Positions 55,473 through 63,508 of a stretch of 64,000 nt of DNA are shown here, one piece after another. The position numbers and the translations under genes were made by a program. Origin of the DNA: PALSA-1440 sp050011195 (GTDB taxonomy: Bacteria; Verrucomicrobiota; Verrucomicrobiia; Limisphaerales; UBA8199); the NCBI GenBank assembly GCA_050011195.1, contig JBEKJO010000009.1, positions 6,565 through 70,564 of the forward strand. The letters run 5' to 3'. The notes under the pieces are model-generated. The model had not been told where the DNA came from and made no database searches. It worked only from the letters and a program-made list of their open reading frames with translations. Within the stretch, counting starts at the first letter, position 1. Each line of letters begins with the position of its first letter.

Positions 55473-56558
55473 ATGAACACAGATCTTCTCCGTAAGCACA
55501 TCAAGAACTACCTCGCCAAGCTCACCGCCAGTCCCAAAAAGTTCGACGAGGACATCAAGGAGCGCCAGGAGCGCGCCGCCTACTACAAGTCCTGGACGAC
55601 GGACAAACTCCGCAAAATGACCAAGGATGACCTGGCAGAGTACCTTTCCAAACTCTGGGCCATGCGGATTTGGGGCAATAAGCAATACGTCGTTGACCAG
55701 ATCGTTGACGACAACGGCCTCCCGGCCCTCCTGGGAAACATTGCCGACCTCGTCTGGTCCAACCAGTCAATCGAGAACCGCTGGGACTCCTTCCGCAAAA
55801 ACGTCAAGGGAATCGGCCCCGCGATGATGAGCGAGATTCTCTGCCACGCGCACCCTGAAGAGTACATGCTCTGGAACCGCCGCGCCTACGTCGCCCTCAA
55901 TTACCTCGGCGTTCCGGACCTCCCCCGCTACAATTACCAATTCACTGGCAAGAAGTACGCGCAACTTTGCGCCACCGCCGAAGAAATCGCGCAGGAAATG
56001 CGTGCGCTCGGTTCCAAAGATACGAACCTTCTGATCGTCGACTACTTCATTTGGGACGAGCTCCAAGTCGCCGACACGCTCGAAGGCATCTTCAAACCCC
56101 AGCCAGCCCCGCCGCCCGTCGAGAAGGTGGACGACAAAACCTCCACCTTCATCCACGATGAGGTTCGGGACGCCATTGTGGCAATCGGCAACATGCTCAA
56201 CCTGCAAGCCGAAAAGGAAAAAAAGGTGTCCACTGGTGCCGTCGTGGATGCCGTATGGGAGGCCACCATCGGCAACATGGGCCGCGTCATATATGTGTTT
56301 GAAGTCCAAACCAAAGGCTCCATCGACAGTTTGATGATGAATTTCATCAGGGCAGTCACCAACCCAGCGGTGCAACGTTTGGTCGCCGTATCTGACCCGC
56401 CTCAACTTGCCAAGATCCAAGCTGAAGCGGCGGCTGTTCCGCAGCTTAAGGACAAGCTTACGTACTGGAATTATGCCGAGGTCCTCGCAGTTCACACGGC
56501 TCTCGAATCGGTTACTGACGCCATCAACAGCCTCGGCCTCGTCCCCCAAGGATTCTAG
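55473..56558 (+). CDS. Unrecognised protein with helix-hairpin-helix-like and nuclease-like features
   Basis: This 361-residue protein is cytoplasmic, with no signal. Residues 112-123 (KGIGPAMMSEIL) look like a helix-hairpin-helix turn, followed by the EEYMLWNRRAYVALNYLGVP region as in small DNA-lesion or cleavage proteins. From 225 on, a second domain has VDAVWEA (D259) and VIYVFEVQTKGSIDSLMMNF (E277, Q279, K281), a beta-strand pair resembling a PD-(D/E)xK nuclease core with a Q in place of the usual K. I know no named family. A role in DNA defence or repair is inference. Its upstream neighbour kdpD is divergent and purD is convergent. Confidence 0.6.
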   Translation: MNTDLLRKHIKNYLAKLTASPKKFDEDIKERQERAAYYKSWTTDKLRKMTKDDLAEYLSKLWAMRIWGNKQYVVDQIVDDNGLPALLGNIADLVWSNQSIENRWDSFRKNVKGIGPAMMSEILCHAHPEEYMLWNRRAYVALNYLGVPDLPRYNYQFTGKKYAQLCATAEEIAQEMRALGSKDTNLLIVDYFIWDELQVADTLEGIFKPQPAPPPVEKVDDKTSTFIHDEVRDAIVAIGNMLNLQAEKEKKVSTGAVVDAVWEATIGNMGRVIYVFEVQTKGSIDSLMMNFIRAVTNPAVQRLVAVSDPPQLAKIQAEAAAVPQLKDKLTYWNYAEVLAVHTALESVTDAINSLGLVPQGF

Positions 56559-56688
56559 CCGCCAGAAGCCTCCTAGCCGTAATGCAAACGTGCGCGGTCC
56601 CTGCCCAACTGCCATCCGTTCCGCTCAGGATAGGAATCGGACGTCAATGGCAGGTGGCTCCCATCGCTGACCTGCGTTATTGTCCCTT

Positions 56689-57981
56689 TCAACGCAACGC
56701 CTTGCTTCCAATATCGCGCCTGAACTGGGCGCCCTCGAAGCGGATGGTTTCCACGGCGGCATAAGCGGCATCGCGCGCGCTTTTCAAGTCCCCCGCCCAG
56801 GCCGTCACCCCGAACACCCGGCCACCGCTGGTGACTATTTGGTCTCCGGCGCTGGCTGTGCCGGCGTGAAAGACTTTCGTGTTCGGCAACCGCGCCGCTT
56901 CGTCCAGTCCCCGGATCGGTTTGCCCTTAGCGTAACTGCCCGGATAGCCCGCTGAGGCCATCACCACGCACACCGAAGGCATCGGGTTCCATTTCAATTC
57001 CGCCTTCCCGAGGGTCCCGTCTATGCTCGCGGCCAGCAGTTCAACGAGGTCGTTTTCCAGGCGGGTCAGATAGACCTGCGTTTCCGGGTCGCCGAAGCGG
57101 GCATTGAACTCGAGCACCTTCGGACCGGATTGCGTTAGCATCACACCCGGATACAGGATGCCATGGAAATCAATGCCCTCGGCGACGCAACCGCGGAGCC
57201 AGGGATTCAGAATGCTGTCGCCGACGGCGGCCAGTTCCGCCTCGCTCAGGAACGGCGTCGGCGAATAGACCCCCATGCCGCCGGTATTCAACCCGCGGTC
57301 ACCGTCCAGCGCCCGCTTGTGGTCCTGGGCTGCCGGGAAGAGCTTCGCCGTCTTGCCATCGCACAGGGCGTGGAGAGAGATTTCCATGCCGTCGAGCAGC
57401 TCCTGGATGACGATGTTGGCACCCGCGCCGCCAAAGGCTCTTTTGACCAGCACCGCCTCGATGGCGTGGTCGGCTTGGGCCATATCGCGGCAAATCAAAA
57501 CGCCTTTGCCGAGCGCGAGGCCGTCGGCCTTGACGGCGCAACGTCCGCCGAGCGAGGCGGCGAAGCGCGAGGCGGCGGCGAAATCGGCGAAGGCGCCCGC
57601 GCGCGCGGTCGGGATGCCGTATTGCTCCATGAAGCGCTGGGAGAAGACCTTGGAAGCTTCAAATTGCGCGGCTTTCTGGTTCGGGCCCCAAATGCGCCGT
57701 CCGTCTTTCTGCCACAAATCCACAATGCCGAGCGCCAACGGATTGTCCGGCCCGACGACGGTAAGGTCGGCGTGGCGCTCCTGCGCGAAAGCGCGGAGGC
57801 CCGGCAAGTCTTCGGCGCCGAGGTTGGCACATTCGACGGGCGCGCCGTTTTTCGCGAGGCGTTCCCGGGCGATGCCGGCATTGCCCGGCGCGCACCAGAT
57901 CCGGGTGACGTGGGGCGACTGGGCCAGTTTCCAGACCAGCGCGTGCTCGCGTCCGCCGGAGCCGATCACCAGAATCTTCAT
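56689..57981 (-). CDS. purD: Phosphoribosylamine-glycine ligase (GARS)
   Basis: This 430-residue ATP-grasp enzyme makes glycinamide ribonucleotide in purine synthesis. The start at 57981 (MKILVIGSGGREHALVWKLA) is the family norm; an earlier ATG at 58008 adds nine residues. Family motifs are VVGPDNPLALGIVD, the KADGLALGKGVLIC loop and LEFNARFGDPETQVYL. purM lies 1 kb away on the same strand, separated by a plus-strand FKBP gene, so they are not co-transcribed. Confidence 0.96.
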   Translation of the reverse strand: MKILVIGSGGREHALVWKLAQSPHVTRIWCAPGNAGIARERLAKNGAPVECANLGAEDLPGLRAFAQERHADLTVVGPDNPLALGIVDLWQKDGRRIWGPNQKAAQFEASKVFSQRFMEQYGIPTARAGAFADFAAASRFAASLGGRCAVKADGLALGKGVLICRDMAQADHAIEAVLVKRAFGGAGANIVIQELLDGMEISLHALCDGKTAKLFPAAQDHKRALDGDRGLNTGGMGVYSPTPFLSEAELAAVGDSILNPWLRGCVAEGIDFHGILYPGVMLTQSGPKVLEFNARFGDPETQVYLTRLENDLVELLAASIDGTLGKAELKWNPMPSVCVVMASAGYPGSYAKGKPIRGLDEAARLPNTKVFHAGTASAGDQIVTSGGRVFGVTAWAGDLKSARDAAYAAVETIRFEGAQFRRDIGSKALR

Positions 57982-58102
57982 GCGCGCGATTGAATCAGGT
58001 ATTGCCACGAGGGCAAAAGTTATTTACACATTTTCCTGCTCGACTTTTGCCGGCATTGCTGTAAATGGAACTGCGTTTAACAAAGATTCATATCAAAGAA
58101 CT

Positions 58103-59035
58103 ATGAAAAATGGATTAAAGATGGTTTTGGCGGTTGGGTTCGGGATTGCTCTGCTGCAAGTCAACGCGGCGGCTCAGGACAAGCCGGCCTCAACAAATAC
58201 GGCGACCAATGCGCCGAAGCTCTCCCCGGCCGAGCAGAAGCAGAACATGAGCTACAGCATCGGCATGAGCATCGGCAATAGCATCAAGGGCGGCGGCGTC
58301 GAACTGGATGTGGACACACTTGCCGGCGCGATGAAGGACGTGCTGGCGGGCCGCGAGCTGAAGTTGACGGAGCAGCAGGCGCGGGAGGCCATGATGGCCT
58401 ATCAGCAGGAAGCCCGAGCCAAGCATGAAGAGATGCAGAAACAGGCCGCGGACAAGAACCGGAAGGAAGGCGCAGCCTTCCTGGCCGAGAACAAGACCAA
58501 GCCCGGGGTCAAGACCCTCGACGTTAAGCTGCCGGATGGGACGACGGCGGAAATGCAATACAAGGTCGTCACCGAAGGCACGGGCGCCATCCCCAAGAGC
58601 AACGACACCGTCACCGTCAATTACCGCGGCACGTTCATCAACGGCAAGGAGTTCGACAGCTCGGCCAAGCATGGGAGTCAGCCGGCCAAGTTTCAGGTCA
58701 ACCGCGTGGTCCGTGGCTGGACCGAGGCGCTGGAAATGATGAAGGCCGGCTCGAAATGGGAACTCTATCTGCCCTCGACTCTGGCTTACGGCGAGCGAGG
58801 CTCCCGGCCAAACATTGAACCCGGCGCAACCCTGATTTTCGAGATGGAACTGGTCAGCACGGAAAGCCCGCCGCCGCCGGCGCCGCCGCCGCCGCCCGCT
58901 CAGCCCCTTACCAGCGACATCATCCGGGTGCCCTCAGCCGAAGAGCTCAAGAAGGGCGCCAAGATTGAGGTCATCAAACCCGAGGACCTGGAGAAGCTGA
59001 CGAACGCCGCCGCCCAAAAGGCGGAGAAGAAATAG
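58103..59035 (+). CDS. Exported FKBP-type peptidyl-prolyl isomerase
   Basis: This 310-residue protein starts at 58103 (MKNGLKMVLAVGFGIALLQV, signal peptide). An upstream in-frame region overlaps purD and is ignored. An FkpA/Mip-like dimerisation segment (MSYSIGMSIGNSIKGGGVEL, then long helices) leads into the FKBP domain (DTVTVNYRGTFINGKEFDSS, RVVRGWTEALEMMKAGSKWE, PSTLAYGERGSRPNIEPGAT). A PPPPAPPPPPAQP linker follows, with about 45 extra residues with no known fold. It assists folding of exported proteins. The Pro-rich linker and tail are unlike typical FkpA and may anchor it or bind partners. It converges on purM, seven bases apart. Confidence 0.93.
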   Translation: MKNGLKMVLAVGFGIALLQVNAAAQDKPASTNTATNAPKLSPAEQKQNMSYSIGMSIGNSIKGGGVELDVDTLAGAMKDVLAGRELKLTEQQAREAMMAYQQEARAKHEEMQKQAADKNRKEGAAFLAENKTKPGVKTLDVKLPDGTTAEMQYKVVTEGTGAIPKSNDTVTVNYRGTFINGKEFDSSAKHGSQPAKFQVNRVVRGWTEALEMMKAGSKWELYLPSTLAYGERGSRPNIEPGATLIFEMELVSTESPPPPAPPPPPAQPLTSDIIRVPSAEELKKGAKIEVIKPEDLEKLTNAAAQKAEKK

Positions 59036-59042
59036 CAGGCCC

Positions 59043-60146
59043 TCAAACCAACCTCGCCACTCCCCTGCCCTGCACCACCTGGCCGATCAGCCAGGCTTGG
59101 TGCTTTTGCGCACGGATGCACTTCAGGACATCCCCGGCTTTGTCTGCCGCCACGATGACGACCATGCCGATGCCCATGTTGAAGACTTGATACAACTCAT
59201 CTTCCGGCACGCCGCCTTTGGCCCGGATGAGTTCAAAGATCGGCAGCACTTCCCAGGTTCCTTTGCGGATGATGACGTCGCAGCCTTTGGGCAGCACCCG
59301 CGGAATGTTATCCACGAACCCGCCCCCGGTAATGTGGGCCAGGCCTTTGATAGTGGGGCAGGCGTCCCGCCTGCCCGGTCTGGCTTTGTTGGCAGGCGGG
59401 AGGTCTGCCCCGCTAATAACCGGGTTGAACTTCTTGAACAGGTTCTGAATCAGGGGGCCGTAGCTCACATGCACCTTGAGCAACTCATTCCCGATCGTGT
59501 TGCCCAGTTCCGGCACCCGACTGGCCGGCTTAAGCCCCATCTGATCGAAGAAGATATTCCGCGCCAGCGAGTAACCGTTGGTGTGCAACCCGCTGGAAGC
59601 CAGGCCGATTACGGCATCGCCCGGCCGAATGGCCTTGCCGTCCAGCATCCGGGACTTCTCGACCACGCCCACAATCGTCCCGCTCACGTCATATTCGCCC
59701 GCCCGGTAGAACCCGGGCATTTGCGCGGTCTCGCCGCCGATGAGCGCGCAGTGGTTTTCCGCGCACGCCTTCGCAAAGCCCCTGATGATGTCCCTGAACA
59801 CGCGCGGCTCCAGCCTCCCGGTGCCGAGGTAATCGAGGAAGAAGAGCGGCTCGGCGCCGAGCACCGCGATGTCGTTGACGCAATGGTTGACCAGGTCCTG
59901 ACCGATGGTGTCGTGGCGGTCCAGCGCGAAGGCGAGCTTGAGTTTGGTGCCGACGCCATCGACGCTGGAAACGAGAACGGGCTGCCGGTATTTGCGGACG
60001 TCCAGCGCGAAGAGGCCGCCGAACCCGCCCACTTTGCCCAGCACCTCCGGCCGATGCGTCGCCCGAAGCATTCGGGGCAGAGCAGACTTGACCTGGTTGC
60101 CCAGGTCGATATCGACCCCCGCGCGGGCGTAGGCCTTTTGTTTCAT
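59043..60146 (-). CDS. purM: Phosphoribosylformylglycinamidine cyclo-ligase (AIRS) with an in-frame insertion
   Basis: This 367-residue enzyme makes 5-aminoimidazole ribonucleotide in purine synthesis. It has SSVDGVGTKLKLAFALDRHD, the GGETAQMPGFYRAGEYDVSG loop and GLAHITGGGFVDNIPRVLP. Typical length is about 345. The excess is residues about 244-266 (SGADLPPANKARPGRRDACP and TI), read from a 65-bp palindromic element at 59351-59415, just before the GLAHITGGG strand. Without it the sequence joins smoothly as NPVIKGLAHI. The insertion is 66 bases, a whole number of codons, so the enzyme may still work. Confidence 0.93.
   Translation of the reverse strand: MKQKAYARAGVDIDLGNQVKSALPRMLRATHRPEVLGKVGGFGGLFALDVRKYRQPVLVSSVDGVGTKLKLAFALDRHDTIGQDLVNHCVNDIAVLGAEPLFFLDYLGTGRLEPRVFRDIIRGFAKACAENHCALIGGETAQMPGFYRAGEYDVSGTIVGVVEKSRMLDGKAIRPGDAVIGLASSGLHTNGYSLARNIFFDQMGLKPASRVPELGNTIGNELLKVHVSYGPLIQNLFKKFNPVISGADLPPANKARPGRRDACPTIKGLAHITGGGFVDNIPRVLPKGCDVIIRKGTWEVLPIFELIRAKGGVPEDELYQVFNMGIGMVVIVAADKAGDVLKCIRAQKHQAWLIGQVVQGRGVARLV
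59351..59415. repeat. Palindromic mobile-like element inserted in purM
   Basis: Arms 59351-59375 and 59391-59415 are reverse complements at 22 of 25 positions, around a 15-base loop. The sequence ATA is found at both edges (59350-59352 and 59416-59418), as a target duplication might leave. GGGGCAGGCGTCCCGCCTGCC and similar arms resemble the lone GCAGGCGGGACGCC arm at 49310-49327. Confidence 0.8.
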
Positions 60147-60365
60147 CGGCGGGGAATGTAGCGGCGGCAGGTTCGGAGTCCAAGCTCAAGCTGGTTTGAA
60201 CCTCATTCCGGCAAGGGCGGGTCTTTAGTTTCCGGCGTCAGTCCGAGGAGCGCCAGCCTAAAACCGGCTTTGCCGCGCAACGGTCAATCTTTGGTTGCGG
60301 GCGCAACTTTTGCCTGTTTGCATTTTTCCATTTGCTGTGGCAGCGATTTGCGGATAAATAGAACT

Positions 60366-61748
60366 ATGCGCTGGCGGACAATTGCTTTGGTTTCGCTCGG
60401 CGTCAATCTCGCATTGGCCGCCGCGGGGCTATTCGTCACCCGCCAGCAGGCGGCCAAGGTTGCGGCGGCGCTCGCCGCTTCAGGCCACCCCTCAACCGTT
60501 CAAACCACCACCAACTTCGTGGCCCGCCGCCAGCTCTTTTCCTGGCGTGAAGTCGAGTCGGCGGATTACCCGACCTACGTTGCCAACTTGCGCCAGATTG
60601 GCTGCCCGGAACAGACTATTCGCGACCTCATCATCGCCGACGTGAACGTGCTTTACTCGCGCAGGCGGGCTATGGAATTGATCACGGCGGCGCAACAATG
60701 GTGGCGCAGCGAGCCGGACACCAATGTCGTCCGCGCCGCCGCCGAGAAGGCCCGCGAGTTGGAAGAGGAGCGGCGCGCCCTGCTGACTCGCCTGCTGGGA
60801 CCCAATTGGGAGACGGGCGATCTGGTCAGCATTCCGCGGCCGTCGCGGGCTGGCGTGGTGCTCGATGGTCGCGTGCTGGGGGCACTGCCAGCCGATACCA
60901 AGCAGGCCATTCAGAATGTCAACGTTCGCTCGCAAGACCGCATGCAGGCTTACCTGGACGCGCAGCGCCACGCCGGCAAAGAGCCCGACCCGGTTGAACT
61001 GGCCAAACTTCGGCAGCAGACCCGCGACGAGCTGGCCGGTCTGCTCAGTCCGCCCGAACTCGAAGAATTCCTGTTGCGCTATTCCCAGGACGGCAATGAC
61101 CTGCGCGCCGAATTTGGCCAGCTCCGCTTTTTCGACCCCACGCCGGATGAGTTCCGCGCGGTGTTCCGCGCGACGGACGATTTGGACCAGCGCATCCAGT
61201 TGCTGGCGGACGCCACGGACCCGAGCAGTGTCGAAGCCCGCAAGGCGCTGGAGGATCAGCGCGAGAACGCGATCAAGATCGCGCTGGGCCCGGAGCGTTA
61301 CGAGCAGTATCGGATGCTCCACGATCCGGTCTATCGCGACGCGGTGGCGGCCGCGGAGGAAGCCGGCACGCCGGAGGCGGCCGGAGCGCTCTACGCCATC
61401 AACCAGGCCGCCCTGGCCGAACAGAACCGCATACGCGGCGACACGAACCTGACCGCCGACCAGAAGAGCATCGAGTTGAAGCGGCTTGAGCTGGAACAGC
61501 TCCAGGCGAACACCGTTGCGACCGGGCAGGACTTGCCGCCGGAACCGCCGCCCGACCTGCCCGTCATCCCGCCGAAAAAGGTCTATGTCCTCGGCCCGGG
61601 GGACAGCGCGGCCACCATCGCCCTGATGTATGGCCTGCCGGTCAGCGCCATTAAAGCGGCCAACCCGAAGGTGGATTTCAACCGGCTGAAACCCGGCGAT
61701 GCTGTCACCATCCCGGGTTCCCCGTTCTCGCCCGCATCTTCACCGTGA
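60366..61748 (+). CDS. Membrane-anchored LysM-domain protein of unknown function
   Basis: This 460-residue protein starts at 60366 (MRWRTIALVSLGVNLALAAA), where a single membrane segment anchors it. It then has a long helical, Arg/Glu-rich middle (ELITAAQQWWRSEPDTNVVR; repeated REL/ELL heptads suggesting coiled coil) of no known family. The last 50 residues form a LysM-like module (VYVLGPGDSAATIALMYGLP then AIKAANPKVDFNRLKPGDAV), which would bind peptidoglycan. It may link the membrane to the cell wall. A GCCGGGA/TCCCGGC hairpin (61750-61785) lies in the convergent gap with the next gene. Confidence 0.75.
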   Translation: MRWRTIALVSLGVNLALAAAGLFVTRQQAAKVAAALAASGHPSTVQTTTNFVARRQLFSWREVESADYPTYVANLRQIGCPEQTIRDLIIADVNVLYSRRRAMELITAAQQWWRSEPDTNVVRAAAEKARELEEERRALLTRLLGPNWETGDLVSIPRPSRAGVVLDGRVLGALPADTKQAIQNVNVRSQDRMQAYLDAQRHAGKEPDPVELAKLRQQTRDELAGLLSPPELEEFLLRYSQDGNDLRAEFGQLRFFDPTPDEFRAVFRATDDLDQRIQLLADATDPSSVEARKALEDQRENAIKIALGPERYEQYRMLHDPVYRDAVAAAEEAGTPEAAGALYAINQAALAEQNRIRGDTNLTADQKSIELKRLELEQLQANTVATGQDLPPEPPPDLPVIPPKKVYVLGPGDSAATIALMYGLPVSAIKAANPKVDFNRLKPGDAVTIPGSPFSPASSP

Positions 61749-61785
61749 GCCGGGACCGGGAATGTGAGTGGTCCAGTTCCCGGCG

Positions 61786-62772
61786 CTAAAGCTTCTTCAG
61801 GCGGATGCTCCCCCCGCCGCTGCGCAATTGGACGGATTTGCCGCCTCCATTGACCGGGCCTTGAAGTCGGCCATCTTCGATCTTGCCCACCACGGTCACT
61901 GGCAGGTCCGTGCTGACGCTGCCTCCCGAGGTCTTCGCGTCCAGGTTAAACGCCGCGGTCGCGGGCACGCTCACGCTGATGCTGCCGCCCCCGGTCGAGA
62001 GTTTCACTGTGTCGGACAACTCCGAGGGCAGCAGCGCGCCGATGGAACCGCCGCCAGTCGAAGCGTCAACCCCGCCGTCCACATTCTCGATGGTGAGGCC
62101 GCCGCCGCCGGTCGTGACGTGCGCCGCCCCCTGAAACTTCCTCACGCTGATCGAGCCGCCGCCCGTGGTGCCATCAAGGGACCCGGAGCCGCCGGTGACT
62201 TCTATGCCGCCGCCGCCTGTGCGGAAGTTGAGGGCGCCCTCGCAATCGCTGGCGTTGACGCCTCCGCCCCCCGTCTCACCGTCGAGCGCGCCGTGCAGAC
62301 GAGCGAAACTCAGTCCCCCTCCGCCGGTGTGGGCCTTCACGTCCCCCGTGAGGTCAACCACGCGGACCCCGCCACCGCCCGACTTGAGCCGGGCATTGAA
62401 CTGCGCCGGCACGCTGATCGTGTATTTGGCTTCGTTTTGATTCCGCCCGCTCACGGACCAGGACCACTTGGATTTGCCGTGGGACTGAATTGTCACCGTA
62501 TTACCCTCCTGAGCGAACTCGACGGGATTGTCCCGCAGGAATGCCTCTTCGTCCGCCTTCTTTCTCCGGCCAATCTTGCGCCAGACATCCACGACGACTT
62601 CGCTGGTCCCGTTGGTGCTGATGTCAATTGAACCGAAGTCCACCTCGACAACCACAGTGCCGCCCGGTTGGACGGAGAAGCGATGGTCGAGTCTTTCCTC
62701 CGTCGCAGCCAAGGCGGCGACCGAGCTGATCAGGAACAGGAGTGCGGTTGGTTTGAGTGCGTTTAGTTTCAT
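61786..62772 (-). CDS. Exported DUF4097-family beta-repeat protein
   Basis: This 328-residue protein has a signal peptide (KPTALLFLISSVAALAA). About eight repeats of a glycine triplet pattern (VKAHTGGGGLSFARLHGALD, VNASDCEGALNFRTGGGGIE, then TGGGSISVRKFQGAAHV) give a right-handed or stacked beta-solenoid typical of DUF4097 adhesin-like proteins. They end at RSGGGSIRLKKL. Some DUF4097 members act beside anti-sigma and PspC-type genes, but none is adjacent here. It is probably periplasmic or surface exposed; the role is unknown. Confidence 0.85.
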   Translation of the reverse strand: MKLNALKPTALLFLISSVAALAATEERLDHRFSVQPGGTVVVEVDFGSIDISTNGTSEVVVDVWRKIGRRKKADEEAFLRDNPVEFAQEGNTVTIQSHGKSKWSWSVSGRNQNEAKYTISVPAQFNARLKSGGGGVRVVDLTGDVKAHTGGGGLSFARLHGALDGETGGGGVNASDCEGALNFRTGGGGIEVTGGSGSLDGTTGGGSISVRKFQGAAHVTTGGGGLTIENVDGGVDASTGGGSIGALLPSELSDTVKLSTGGGSISVSVPATAAFNLDAKTSGGSVSTDLPVTVVGKIEDGRLQGPVNGGGKSVQLRSGGGSIRLKKL

Positions 62773-62878
62773 ATTTCGATGTGGTCACGCTCGATTTGTT
62801 AATGACCACAGCCCGGTCAAAGGGCCATCTATCTCTTTTCTTACGGAAATCCTGCCCAAAGTTACAATATTACATTTG

Positions 62879-63397
62879 TCATATTGCTCCCTCGCAATAA
62901 AACCGCCATTGGCAGTGCATCTCAGCCGGGTGCGGATCGGGGGGGGCGAACCGGCACTCGACGCGGAGGCGGGGGTCGATGGCCCGCGCAAAGCTGACAA
63001 ACTCCGCCTCGTGCATCGCCCGGCAGGCATACTCTTTCAAGCCCCGCTTGAGCCGCGCCTCCTGGACCGGACAAACGGGCACCGAGAGAATGACCTCATC
63101 CGGTCGTTCCTCGATCTGGTAACCGATCAGAATGGTCCAGGGATAATACTGCAACGCCCGCACGAAACCCCGCAGCCCCCTCTCCCGGATGCCGAACCGG
63201 GCCATGATCTCTTTGGCCGCCAGGCCGCCAACCCGCCCCCAAACCTGCTCATTGATCTTTTCAGCCGCTTCCTGCCCGTACGTCTCAGTCAGATAGATGA
63301 ACCAGAACGCATCCATTACCCGATAATGCCGCAGGAAGAACTCGATGTAACTGCGCAACTCCGGCGCGTCCATCTGCTCGAAGATATCCAGGTTCAT
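62879..63397 (-). CDS. DUF6125 family protein
   Basis: This 172-residue protein starts at 63397 (MNLDIFEQMDAPELRSYIEF); earlier in-frame starts add only loose sequence. It has FFLRHYRVMDAFWFIYLTET, then YGQEAAEKINEQVWGRVGGL, and a Cys-containing C-terminal half (VPVCPVQEARLKRG, EYACRAMHEAEF, VECRFAPPD). This fits the DUF6125 / L-2-amino-thiazoline-4-carboxylate-hydrolase-like group found in varied anaerobes and verrucomicrobia. The three or four cysteines may bind a metal. It follows the ABC permease gene on the same strand by 111 bases. Confidence 0.7.
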   Translation of the reverse strand: MNLDIFEQMDAPELRSYIEFFLRHYRVMDAFWFIYLTETYGQEAAEKINEQVWGRVGGLAAKEIMARFGIRERGLRGFVRALQYYPWTILIGYQIEERPDEVILSVPVCPVQEARLKRGLKEYACRAMHEAEFVSFARAIDPRLRVECRFAPPDPHPAEMHCQWRFYCEGAI

Positions 63398-63508
63398 TCG
63401 CCTGTCTCTATAGCAGACACCGGAAGAAAAGGCCATTGTGTGATTTGAATACTGGCCTTTCATCATGCCGGGTTTCTGTGGCGGGTAACCGTCCTGAACT
63501 CAAGTCCG

